Part shown: positions 17,862 through 26,439 of the stretch, one piece after another
Position numbering within the stretch: position 1 is the stretch's first letter
How the letters are laid out: every line of letters starts with the position of its first letter
Notes under the pieces: generated by a model
Told to the model about the DNA's origin: nothing
What the model saw: only the letters and a program-made list of their open reading frames with translations
Databases searched by the model: none
NCBI RefSeq assembly: GCF_001277345.1
Contig: NZ_LIUT01000001.1
Location: 924,491 to 988,490 of the forward strand
DNA length: 64,000 nucleotides
Source of the DNA: Paenibacillus solani
GTDB taxonomy: Bacteria; Bacillota; Bacilli; Paenibacillales; Paenibacillaceae
Direction: 5' to 3'
Position numbers and translations under genes: made by a program

Positions 17862-18796
17862 AGGATAACCACTTGATTGAGGTAAAAGGTCTCAAGAAAT
17901 ATTTTAATGTCGGCAAGGGACAGATTCTTAAAGCGGTTGATGACCTGAACTTCTATATACGTGAAGGTGAAACGCTTGGTATGGTAGGAGAATCCGGCTG
18001 CGGCAAATCTACGGCTGGACGGACAATTCTACGGCTCTATGAACCTACGGCTGGCAGTGTTAATTTTAATGGCACGGACATCTACAAGCTGTCCCCTGGC
18101 AAAATGAAAGCGATGCGCCGCGATATGCAGATGATATTCCAGGATCCATACGCCTCGTTAAACCCAAGATTCACGGTGTCGGACATTATCGGAGAAGCGC
18201 TGGATATTCACGGATTGGCAGGTAGCCGTGCCGAACGGAAGAAGCGGATTGAGGAACTGCTGGATATGGTTGGCTTGAATAGCGACCATGCGACCCGTTA
18301 CCCTCATGAATTCTCGGGCGGTCAGCGCCAGCGGATCGGAATTGCCCGTGCGCTTGCTGTTAATCCGAAATTCATCATTTGTGATGAGCCGATATCAGCG
18401 CTGGATGTTTCGATACAGGCACAAGTTGTCAATCTATTGAAGGATCTGCAGGATCGCCTCGGCTTAACCTATCTGTTTATTGCGCATGACCTATCCATGG
18501 TCAAGCATATCAGTGACCGGGTAGCTGTTATGTATTTGGGCAAAATGGTAGAACTGGCAGATAGTGAAGAACTGTATGCAAACCCAATTCATCCGTACAC
18601 AAAAACCTTGCTGTCCGCCATTCCAATTCCGGATCCGGAGATTGAAGCGAATAAAAAACGCCTTACATTGGAAAATGATATGCAAGGGCCAATTTCAGCT
18701 GCCAAAGGGGAAGATGGAACGGTTCAATTGGATGTCAAGGATTCTGAATTGGTGGAAGTGTCTAAAGGCCACTGGGTTGCCAGGGCCTACGCTTAA
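17858..18796 (+). CDS. oppF: Oligopeptide ABC transporter ATPase OppF
   Basis: The 312-residue partner ATPase has Walker A GESGCGKST, Q-loop MIFQDPYASLNPR, signature FSGGQRQRIGIARAL and Walker B FIICDEPISALD. The start at 17858 overlaps the oppD stop by four bases and has AAGGAGG ten bases upstream; the frame is open from 17816, but that would overlap oppD more deeply without a site. It is the last gene of oppBCDF, closed by a terminator. Confidence 0.93.
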   Translation: MKDNHLIEVKGLKKYFNVGKGQILKAVDDLNFYIREGETLGMVGESGCGKSTAGRTILRLYEPTAGSVNFNGTDIYKLSPGKMKAMRRDMQMIFQDPYASLNPRFTVSDIIGEALDIHGLAGSRAERKKRIEELLDMVGLNSDHATRYPHEFSGGQRQRIGIARALAVNPKFIICDEPISALDVSIQAQVVNLLKDLQDRLGLTYLFIAHDLSMVKHISDRVAVMYLGKMVELADSEELYANPIHPYTKTLLSAIPIPDPEIEANKKRLTLENDMQGPISAAKGEDGTVQLDVKDSELVEVSKGHWVARAYA

Positions 18797-18828
18797 GATA
18801 ACCCAGTAGAAATTAGCAAGCTGCTTTA

Positions 18829-18868
18829 AGAATAGCCGCAGGCCTTGTGCCGGCGGCTATTCTTTTCC
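18829..18868 (+). terminator. Terminator of oppBCDF
   Basis: An 11-bp stem AGAATAGCCGC/GCGGCTATTCT with a 13-nt loop is followed by TTTCCTTT. Confidence 0.85.
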
Positions 18869-18980
18869 TTTGACGGAGAATACCAACATTCGGTACAATC
18901 AAGAAAGGCAAAATGATAAGGAAAGATATAATTTGCACACAATTTGATTTGGTTGCGACGTAGAATAGGAGGCATACCTC

Positions 18981-20612
18981 ATGAATATCGTTCCGGAACC
19001 ATTATCCCTCGCTTCGCAGCTCGCCCATGATTATCTTCATCATTTTGAGCGGGTAAGCGGGTTCTACGGTGAAGATTACCGCGGTGAGCAGGGTTATGCC
19101 GAGCGGGCAAGATGGCTGGATCTTTCGGAAGACAAACGAGTTTCGCGCAAAGCGCTGACAGACTGTCTTCGAATGTACAATACTAAACACAACGATCATC
19201 CTGCTGTACATAAATCTCTCCAGCTTTTGGAGCAGCCAGGAACTTTAACTATGGTGGGCGGGCAACAAAGCGGTTTGTTCACTGGACCTCTGCTTGTGGT
19301 CTATAAAGCAATGACGGTGATTCAAGCAGCACGAGACGCAGAGGAACGTCTAAACCGCGCTGTCGTACCTGTCTTTTGGATCGCTGGGGAAGATCATGAC
19401 TGGGATGAAGCGAACCATACGTACTTCCTGAGTCAGGATCAGAAGCTTTCCAAAATCAAGCTTGAAGCCAAAGATGGACTTAGGACATCGGTTAGTTATA
19501 CTGACGTTGCTGAAGAAGACTGGAGCGAGATGTTGAAAGAGCTCCAGAATCAACTGGCTGATAGTGAGTTCAAGGCCGATCTGCTGAAGCTTGCACGAGA
19601 AACGTTTAACGAATCGGCCAATTTAAGCGAAGCGTTCGCTAAATTCATGAGCAGGATGTTTGGCAAATATGGATTGATTCTGCTCGATTCTGCAGATCCT
19701 GCTCTTCGGGAGCTTGAAGTATCTGTCTTCGAATCACTCATCACTCGAAATGAGTCACTAGGACTTTCGTACCATCAGGCTGCAAGGGATATTGCAGGAT
19801 TAGGTTATGAAGTACAAGCTGATGTGTCCGAGAACGGGGCCAACTTGTTCTATTTGCATGAAGGCAGACGCCTGCTTCTATATCGGGAAGGCCGGATGTT
19901 CACAGACCGCAAAGGCCTTGTGTCATTAACCGACGAAGAGCTGCTTCGTGACTTAAATCAGCATCCGGAACGTTTCAGCAACAATGTGCTGACACGCCCG
20001 ATTATGCAGGACTCATTGCTCCCCGTGCTTGGAACGATCCTTGGCCCTGGCGAGATTTCCTATTGGGCGATTACGCGTTACGCCTTTACGGATCTGGGTC
20101 TGCAGATGCCGCTGATCATTCCGAGGATGTCATTCTCCATTGTCGACGAAACCATTTCTAAGCTAATGGGGAGATATAGATTATCCTTCAACGATGTTCA
20201 GCATCGCTTATCGGAGAAACGGGAGGCATGGCTTGCTAGTAAGGATGAGCTGAATTTAGAGGCAAGATTCGACCAGACGCGAAAGCAGTTTGAAGAATTA
20301 TATCAGCCTTTAATAGAAGATCTTGGCAGAATGCAGATGGGACTGTTAAAATTAGGCCAGACCAATAAAAATAAAATATTGGGACAAATGGATTATTTAT
20401 TAACAAAATCCCGTAATGCTTTAGAACTACAGCATAAAGCTGCCTTGGCACAGTGGAACCGGATTGAACAGACATTGCTGCCAGAAGGTAAACCTCAGGA
20501 GAGGGTGTACAACATTCTGGAATACATGAATCGTTACGGAATGAATCTGGTAGACCGCCTGATGGAGATCCCTTATGAAGCTTCGGGCATTCACAGAGTC
20601 GTTTACGTATAA
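18981..20612 (+). CDS. bshC: Bacillithiol biosynthesis cysteine-adding enzyme BshC
   Basis: The 543-residue protein has the family length and motifs. It has a Rossmann-like core with GGQQSGLFTGPLLVVYKAMTVIQAA and VPVFWIAGEDHDWDEANHTYF. The GPGEISYWAITRYAF stretch and a long C-terminal coiled coil follow. BshC is thought to add cysteine to glucosaminyl-malate, the last step to bacillithiol, the main low-molecular-weight thiol of many Firmicutes. AGGAGG lies ten bases upstream. It is followed 40 bp later by ahcY, probably on one transcript. Confidence 0.95.
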   Translation: MNIVPEPLSLASQLAHDYLHHFERVSGFYGEDYRGEQGYAERARWLDLSEDKRVSRKALTDCLRMYNTKHNDHPAVHKSLQLLEQPGTLTMVGGQQSGLFTGPLLVVYKAMTVIQAARDAEERLNRAVVPVFWIAGEDHDWDEANHTYFLSQDQKLSKIKLEAKDGLRTSVSYTDVAEEDWSEMLKELQNQLADSEFKADLLKLARETFNESANLSEAFAKFMSRMFGKYGLILLDSADPALRELEVSVFESLITRNESLGLSYHQAARDIAGLGYEVQADVSENGANLFYLHEGRRLLLYREGRMFTDRKGLVSLTDEELLRDLNQHPERFSNNVLTRPIMQDSLLPVLGTILGPGEISYWAITRYAFTDLGLQMPLIIPRMSFSIVDETISKLMGRYRLSFNDVQHRLSEKREAWLASKDELNLEARFDQTRKQFEELYQPLIEDLGRMQMGLLKLGQTNKNKILGQMDYLLTKSRNALELQHKAALAQWNRIEQTLLPEGKPQERVYNILEYMNRYGMNLVDRLMEIPYEASGIHRVVYV

Positions 20613-20652
20613 TGATCAGGAAGACAATCATCAGATCATAGGAGGCTGTAAA

Positions 20653-21921
20653 ATGAGCTCATCTTCAATCCAAACCAGCAGTATTACCGATTTGAAACTG
20701 GCACCAGAAGGTCATTTGAAAATTGATTGGGTGCAGGCGCATATGCCGGTGTTGAACCGGGTTCGTGAGCAATTCGAGAAAGAACAGCCGTTTAAAGGCT
20801 TGAAGGTAGCCATTTCTTTGCATTTGGAGGCCAAGACAGCTTATCTGGCCAAGGTCATCCAAGCAGGCGGAGCTGAAGTAACCATAACTGGAAGCAATCC
20901 GCTGTCTACACAAGACGATGTGTGTGCGGCTTTGGTAGAAGACGGAATCACCGTGTTTGCGAAATATAATCCGGAACCGGAGGAATACAAGCAGCACCTC
21001 ATTTCAACGCTTGAGACACGGCCGGATCTGATCATCGACGATGGCGGCGATCTTGTAACGATCCTGCATTCCGAGCGGACAGATCTCCTTGAAGGAGTTC
21101 GCGGCGGTGCCGAAGAAACAACGACAGGTATTCTGCGGCTGAAGGCTTTGGAAAAAGAAGGGGCATTGAAATTTCCGATGGTTGCCGTGAATGATGCGTA
21201 TTGTAAATACTTATTTGATAACCGATATGGTACAGGACAATCGGTTTGGGATGGCATCAATCGGACGACGAACCTGGTGGTTGCAGGCAAGACCGTTGTT
21301 GTTGTGGGATATGGCTGGTGCGGCAAGGGCGTGGCGATGCGTGCCAAGGGTCTCGGCGCAAACGTCATTGTGACTGAGATCGATGCAATCAAGGCGGTTG
21401 AGGCTTACATGGACGGCTTCCATGTCATGCCGATGCGTGAAGCGGCTAAATTAGGGGACTTCTTCGTAACTGTTACAGGTAACCGAGACGTTATTAGCGG
21501 CGAAGACTTTGATGTCATGAAGGATGGCGCTATTCTGTCCAATGCCGGACATTTTGACGTTGAAGTCAACAAGCCGGATCTGACAGAACGTTCCCAGTCA
21601 ATCAGAACGGTTCGCCGTAATATTGAGGAATATCATATGAAGGATGGCCGTAAGATCTATCTGCTGGCAGAAGGCCGATTAGTAAATCTCGCCGCAGGAG
21701 ACGGGCATCCGGCTGAAATTATGGATATGACGTTTGCGCTTCAGGCTTTGTCGCTCAAGTATGTGAATGACCAGTATCAGTCCATCGGTAACCGTGTATT
21801 GAACGTTCCATACGATTTGGACCAACAGGTGGCCTTATACAAACTGGAAAGTCTAGGTATCGCCATTGACAGTCTGAGTGATGAGCAGAAATCGTACTTG
21901 GACAGCTGGGCTCAACACTAA
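20653..21921 (+). CDS. ahcY: Adenosylhomocysteinase
   Basis: This enzyme hydrolyses S-adenosylhomocysteine to adenosine and homocysteine, clearing the product of methylation. The 422-residue protein shows EAKTAYLAKVIQAGGAEV, the substrate-site DDGGDL and EETTTGILRL. The NAD motif GYGWCGKG lies at about 220-227 and NAGHFDVEV follows. It is the shorter form found in thermophiles and several Firmicutes. The ATG at 20653 has AGGAGG seven bases upstream; the frame is open from 20575 inside bshC. Many Bacillus species use the MtnN/LuxS route instead, so its presence beside a thiol-synthesis gene is noteworthy. Confidence 0.93.
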   Translation: MSSSSIQTSSITDLKLAPEGHLKIDWVQAHMPVLNRVREQFEKEQPFKGLKVAISLHLEAKTAYLAKVIQAGGAEVTITGSNPLSTQDDVCAALVEDGITVFAKYNPEPEEYKQHLISTLETRPDLIIDDGGDLVTILHSERTDLLEGVRGGAEETTTGILRLKALEKEGALKFPMVAVNDAYCKYLFDNRYGTGQSVWDGINRTTNLVVAGKTVVVVGYGWCGKGVAMRAKGLGANVIVTEIDAIKAVEAYMDGFHVMPMREAAKLGDFFVTVTGNRDVISGEDFDVMKDGAILSNAGHFDVEVNKPDLTERSQSIRTVRRNIEEYHMKDGRKIYLLAEGRLVNLAAGDGHPAEIMDMTFALQALSLKYVNDQYQSIGNRVLNVPYDLDQQVALYKLESLGIAIDSLSDEQKSYLDSWAQH

Positions 21922-21950
21922 ACCCGCAGCAGCTTTAGATCATATTCAGA

Positions 21951-21990
21951 CCTCCTTTCCATCCCCTTGCGGGAGAAAAGGAGGTTTTTT
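21951..21990 (+). terminator. Terminator after ahcY
   Basis: CCTCCTTT and AAAGGAGG enclose an inner CCC/GGG stem and are followed by six T. Confidence 0.85.
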
Positions 21991-22044
21991 GTGCCGTCAC
22001 TCTGAGAGAAAGTTCCAAAAAAACAATTGCCACCTAGAAGGAAT

Positions 22045-22073
22045 TTGATTCTTCACGCCGAATCTATTATCCT
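22045..22073 (+). promoter_or_regulatory. Candidate sigma-A promoter of the mraZ cluster
   Basis: TTGATT and TATCCT are separated by 17 bp, directly abutting the MraZ boxes. Confidence 0.6.
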
Positions 22074-22100
22074 AAAGTGGTGGAAAGTGGTGCAAAGTGG
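22074..22100 (+). promoter_or_regulatory. MraZ operator: three AAAGTGG boxes
   Basis: AAAGTGG occurs at 22074, 22084 and 22094, with exact 10-bp period and 3-nt spacers. This is the AAAGTG(T/G)-N3 repeat reported for MraZ autoregulation in mollicutes. It covers the expected transcription start. Confidence 0.8.
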
Positions 22101-22129
22101 GGAATCGGGGTTAAGGGGTGGAGTGCCTG

Positions 22130-22567
22130 ATGTTTATGGGGGAGTTTCAGCATAGCATCGACGATAAGGGGAGAATCATCATCCCTGCTAAATTTCGTGA
22201 TCTCCTGGGCACCTCATTTGTTGTAACCCGTGGTTTGGATAATTGCCTCTTTGTATACCCCAAAGATGAATGGGCCATCATGGAGCAGAAGCTCAAATCC
22301 CTGTCTCTCATGAAGTCGGATGCACGTGCATTCACCCGGTTTTTTTTCTCCGGTGCGACGGAATGTGAATGGGATAAACAGGGAAGGGTAAATTTGCCGG
22401 GCAATTTGCGCGAGTTCGCCAAGCTCGAGAAGGAATGCGTCGTGATCGGCGTATCGAGCCGTGTGGAGATCTGGAGCAAGGAGCAATGGCAGAATTACTA
22501 TCAGCAATCAGAAGAAGCCTTCAATGACATTGCTGAGAAACTGGTAGACTTTGATTTTGATTTATAA
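22130..22567 (+). CDS. mraZ: Transcriptional regulator MraZ
   Basis: The 145-residue protein has two AbrB/SpoVT-like swapped-hairpin repeats ([23 protein letters not shown] and [20 protein letters not shown]). MraZ forms rings and represses the division and wall cluster it heads. The ATG at 22130 gives the usual MFMGE opening and follows GGGGTGGAG; a GTG at 22118 is in frame. It is first in the cluster, immediately downstream of three AAAGTGG boxes. Confidence 0.96.
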   Translation: MFMGEFQHSIDDKGRIIIPAKFRDLLGTSFVVTRGLDNCLFVYPKDEWAIMEQKLKSLSLMKSDARAFTRFFFSGATECEWDKQGRVNLPGNLREFAKLEKECVVIGVSSRVEIWSKEQWQNYYQQSEEAFNDIAEKLVDFDFDL

Positions 22568-22648
22568 CACAAATCATGATCAACATCATCACAATTGAAC
22601 AAGCAACTTAAACAAAATTTGAATCAGACACAATGGAGGGCTGCAGCT

Positions 22649-23602
22649 TTGTTTCATCACATCACAGTGCTTAAGCAAGAGGCGACAGAAGGGCTGCGCA
22701 TCAAACCAGACGGTATATATGTTGACTGTACGCTCGGGGGAGCGGGCCACAGTTCGCTTATAGCTTCCCAACTAAGTTCGAATGGCCGGTTAATCGCACT
22801 GGATCAGGACGACTGGGCTTTGAATAATGCCCGGGAAGTGATGAAGCCTTACGCAGACCGGATAACTCTCGTCAAAACTAATTTTCGTGATTTGGAGGAG
22901 GTGCTCCGAAGCGAAGTCGGGGTTGACGATAACGGGCAGCCGCAGGTTGACGGTATACTGTTCGATTTGGGCGTATCTTCTCCGCAATTTGATGAGGGAG
23001 AGAGAGGCTTTAGCTACAATCATGATGCGCCGCTGGATATGCGGATGGATCAGTCTGCCGAGCTGACCGCAGCAAAGATTGTAAATGAATGGCCGGAACA
23101 GGAAATTGCTAGGATATTGTACCAATACGGCGAAGAGAAATTTTCAAGACGAATTGCCAAAGTCATTGTTGAAAAAAGGGAACAGAGTCCTATTCAGACA
23201 ACCGGAGAGCTAGTCGAAATGATTAAGGAAGGGATACCGGCCGCAGCTCGGAGAACGGGCGGCCACCCGGCAAAGCGAAGTTTTCAAGCATTTCGGATTG
23301 CAGTTAATGATGAGCTTGGCGCATTTGAAGACGCGCTTCACCAAGCGGTGAGATGTCTGGCGCCAGGGGGCAGAGTTTCGGTGATTACCTTTCACTCGTT
23401 GGAAGATCGGATATGTAAGCAGATTTTTAACAGTTATATTCCTAAGTGCACTTGTCCTCCTGATTTTCCAATGTGTGTATGCGGAGGCGGCCAAGGTGAT
23501 CTGAAGCTGGTAAACCGTAAACCGCTTACTCCCTCAGCAGAGGAAATTGAGAGTAATCCTAGGGCACGATCGGCGAAGCTGCGGATCGCGGAAAAATTGT
23601 AG
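22649..23602 (+). CDS. rsmH: 16S rRNA (cytosine-1402-N4) methyltransferase RsmH
   Basis: The 317-residue protein opens [15 protein letters not shown]. The SAM site [10 protein letters not shown] is followed by [29 protein letters not shown] and [16 protein letters not shown]. It methylates N4 of C1402 in the ribosomal P site. A TTG start at 22649 is preferred because GGAGGG lies eight bases upstream and it gives the normal N-terminus; the frame runs back to 22595. It is second in the cluster, as in other Bacillales. Confidence 0.95.
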   Translation: MFHHITVLKQEATEGLRIKPDGIYVDCTLGGAGHSSLIASQLSSNGRLIALDQDDWALNNAREVMKPYADRITLVKTNFRDLEEVLRSEVGVDDNGQPQVDGILFDLGVSSPQFDEGERGFSYNHDAPLDMRMDQSAELTAAKIVNEWPEQEIARILYQYGEEKFSRRIAKVIVEKREQSPIQTTGELVEMIKEGIPAAARRTGGHPAKRSFQAFRIAVNDELGAFEDALHQAVRCLAPGGRVSVITFHSLEDRICKQIFNSYIPKCTCPPDFPMCVCGGGQGDLKLVNRKPLTPSAEEIESNPRARSAKLRIAEKL

Positions 23603-23635
23603 AAACGTAAAATCCCTGAAGAAGGAGAATCAGCC

Positions 23636-24049
23636 ATGGCTTACACGCGCGGCAATCTAGCCGTACAGGAGAGACAGAAGGAAACGCAGCAGTCCGCCTA
23701 TCTCGAGAAGACGAAGGTCATTAAACGTCGTTCCCAGCTTCCGCAAAAAGAGAAGTTGCTGTATTTGTTGTCCGTGGTGTTTGTGGTAGCCGTCATGGGC
23801 GTTATCGGCATGAGCCATGTTCATTCCTATGACTTGAATCGGCAAATCCATGATACGGACAATAAGATACTCCAAGCTAAAAGAAGTATCGATCAGCTTC
23901 AGGTTGAAAAGCAAACGTTAGAGATGCAGGTGCTGGAGAAGGCGAAACAGTTGGGATATGTGCCTATCGAGGACAACAATATGATCCATCTATCACCCGT
24001 CTCGGGGGCATCCGGGACACAGAGTTCGGACTCGGGACAAAATGATTGA
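23636..24049 (+). CDS. ftsL: Cell division protein FtsL
   Basis: The 137-residue bitopic protein has a basic cytoplasmic N-terminus and one membrane helix at about 43-63 (LLYLLSVVFVVAVMGVIGM). An extracellular leucine-zipper coiled coil (LNRQIHDTDNKILQAKRSIDQLQVEKQTLEMQVLEKAKQLGY) and a Ser/Gly-rich tail follow. FtsL forms a complex with DivIC and DivIB and helps activate septal PBP2B-FtsW. GAAGGAG precedes the ATG. Sequence similarity in FtsL is low, so the name rests on topology and its place between rsmH and pbpB. Confidence 0.88.
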   Translation: MAYTRGNLAVQERQKETQQSAYLEKTKVIKRRSQLPQKEKLLYLLSVVFVVAVMGVIGMSHVHSYDLNRQIHDTDNKILQAKRSIDQLQVEKQTLEMQVLEKAKQLGYVPIEDNNMIHLSPVSGASGTQSSDSGQND

Positions 24050-24067
24050 AGTGTGAGGTTTTGACCG

Positions 24068-26353
24068 ATGGTTAAAAAAATCAAACTGCGTACCGTGCTA
24101 ATAGGGGGATGTATAACCCTCTTTTTTGCTTTATTGGTTGGTAGAGTATTTTGGCTGCAGGTGATCGATAATGATTTCTGGAAGGAAGAAGCCTTGAAAA
24201 AGTGGTCCCGGTCTCAACCGCTGCCTTCTTCTCGGGGGACGATTATGGACCGGGACGGTGATATCCTTGCGATGGACGCCCCTGCCTTTACGGTTATTCT
24301 GAATCCAGCCGTCATTCAAGCTAACGGCATGGGGGACGACATCGTGAAAGGATTACACGAGATTCTCGGCAAGGATGAGAGCAAGCTTCGGGAGATGGTT
24401 GAAGCTAAGGATAGCAAGGGTGAATACCGCAAAGGCGTCGAAGTCCGTTATGAAGGCTGGAAGATTGACCAGGAGAAGAAGGAAGAGGTCGAGAAATTCA
24501 GTGAGAGCCTAAATCAAAAATTGAGGGACGCCCGCAAGGTGCCCGATTCGGGCATTGGCTTTCAGCGAGAGCAAAAACGCTACTACCCCCACGAAACATT
24601 AGCTGCGCACATACTGGGCTACACTGACAGACAGGGCAATGGAATTGGAGGCATTGAGCAAAGGTACGATGAAGATCTCAAGGGTACAGATGGATTCGCT
24701 TCTTACAAGAGTGATAAGAAGGGAGTCAAGCTGCCCAGCAAAGATGATTTGTACCAGCCTGCAATAAATGGGAAAAATTTAGTGCTGACGACCGATGATA
24801 CAATCCAGTATTATATCGAGGAAGCGATGCGGGATACGTATAACAAATATAAACCAGTCAGTATGACCGTAATTGCGGCTGATCCGAATACGATGGAAAT
24901 ACTGGGGATGGCCAATATGCCGACTTTTGATCCCAATACATATGGGAAATGGAAGCCAAAGAATTTTACCAATCATGCCGTAAGTTCAATCTATGAGCCG
25001 GGGTCTACCTTTAAAATTGTAACGCTTGCCAGCGCGGTGCAGGAAAAGCTGTTTAAACCGGGGGATGCTTACCAATCCGGGTCCATCCGCGCAGGCGGAA
25101 GAACACACCGCGATATTAACAGTGTAGGGTGGGGCCCTATTACTTACTTGGAAGGTGTCAAGAAGTCCAGTAACGTTGCATTTGTGAAATTGGGGTATGA
25201 AATGCTGGGTAAGGAAAGATTCACCAATTATATTCGGGAGTTTGGATTTACAGAAAAAACAAATATTGATCTCCCGGGCGAAACCCTCGGTGTATTAAAT
25301 ATGACGAATGACTCCGATATTTCAACGATGACATATGGCTATGCCGTTTCGGTAACGCCAATCCAGCAGCTGGCAGCTATCTCAGCAGTGGCCAATGGTG
25401 GTAAGTTGATGAAACCGCATATGGTGAAGGAAATCGTGGATCCTAACACAGGAGAGTCCAAGAAGATTGAACCGGAAGTTATTCGGCAGATTATCTCACC
25501 CGAAGCCGCCAAAGAGACCGGATTATATCTGGAACAAGTCGTAGCTGACCAAGTAGAAGGTACAGGGAGATACGCATATATTGATGGCTACAGAGTTGCA
25601 GGGAAAACGGGAACAGCTATTAAATTTACTGGCGGTTATTCGGATCGATCCAAACAATTGGCTTCATTTATCGGTTATGCTCCAGTAAATGATCCGAAAA
25701 TTGCCGTATTGGTCATTATTGATGAGCCGAATGAGGAAATCGGTGGCGGTAAGTTGGCAGCGCCAATATTTAAAGAGATTGTATCCAAGACGCTGAATTA
25801 TTGGGGCGTCCCAAAAGCGAATGCGACTCAGCAGTCAGACAAGTCCTCCAAAGCAGCGACAAGCTCGGATAATGCCCGCATCTCGCCTGATTTGAAGGGC
25901 ATGAAAGTCAGCGAAGTGAAGACCAAGCTGCTTAATGAGGGAATGACCTTCGAAACGCTGGGAAGCGGCAGCACGGTTAAGCAGCAGTATCCTCCAGCTG
26001 GAGCGGCAATGAGTGCCGGTCAGAACATCTATCTGCTTACCGAGGATAATGCGTCGATGGGAATACCACATTTGGAGGGCGAATCCCTAAGGGATGCCAT
26101 GGAAGTACTCACCTTAATGAAGGTGAAAGTGACAGTGCAAGGCGAAGGCTATGTTACCGAGCAATTGGAGACCAGCAAGAATGGCCAGCGAACCGTGCAT
26201 TTAACGTTGAAATCAGCCGAGGAGTTGATCACTGGTAGCAGTACCGATGATGGGGCTGCTTCAGAAGACGAAGATAAAGGCGCTTCTGCTGACGATCCAT
26301 CCTCTGAAGAAGGCGTAGACGCTGAGGCAGCAGGTGAGGGCAAAGGAGAATAG
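24068..26353 (+). CDS. pbpB: Septal transpeptidase PBP2B with PASTA domains
   Basis: The 761-residue class B penicillin-binding protein has an N-terminal membrane helix and a dimerisation domain (SSRGTIMDRDGDILAMD). The transpeptidase has the catalytic Ser313 in STFK, SSN at 367-369 and KTGT at 513-516. Two PASTA repeats follow (about 615-740), then an acidic Ser/Ala/Glu tail of about 35 residues (EDEDKGASADDPSSEEG). It cross-links septal peptidoglycan. The tail is unusual for an extracytoplasmic PBP end. It directly follows ftsL and precedes its paralogue spoVD. Confidence 0.95.
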   Translation: MVKKIKLRTVLIGGCITLFFALLVGRVFWLQVIDNDFWKEEALKKWSRSQPLPSSRGTIMDRDGDILAMDAPAFTVILNPAVIQANGMGDDIVKGLHEILGKDESKLREMVEAKDSKGEYRKGVEVRYEGWKIDQEKKEEVEKFSESLNQKLRDARKVPDSGIGFQREQKRYYPHETLAAHILGYTDRQGNGIGGIEQRYDEDLKGTDGFASYKSDKKGVKLPSKDDLYQPAINGKNLVLTTDDTIQYYIEEAMRDTYNKYKPVSMTVIAADPNTMEILGMANMPTFDPNTYGKWKPKNFTNHAVSSIYEPGSTFKIVTLASAVQEKLFKPGDAYQSGSIRAGGRTHRDINSVGWGPITYLEGVKKSSNVAFVKLGYEMLGKERFTNYIREFGFTEKTNIDLPGETLGVLNMTNDSDISTMTYGYAVSVTPIQQLAAISAVANGGKLMKPHMVKEIVDPNTGESKKIEPEVIRQIISPEAAKETGLYLEQVVADQVEGTGRYAYIDGYRVAGKTGTAIKFTGGYSDRSKQLASFIGYAPVNDPKIAVLVIIDEPNEEIGGGKLAAPIFKEIVSKTLNYWGVPKANATQQSDKSSKAATSSDNARISPDLKGMKVSEVKTKLLNEGMTFETLGSGSTVKQQYPPAGAAMSAGQNIYLLTEDNASMGIPHLEGESLRDAMEVLTLMKVKVTVQGEGYVTEQLETSKNGQRTVHLTLKSAEELITGSSTDDGAASEDEDKGASADDPSSEEGVDAEAAGEGKGE

Positions 26354-26439
26354 CTTGTTCTAACCCACGTTTGTCCCGAATACTCATGTGAAGAACGCAT
26401 TTCATGAGCTTACGGGTTCAAACAGGGAGGGACGCTGAG

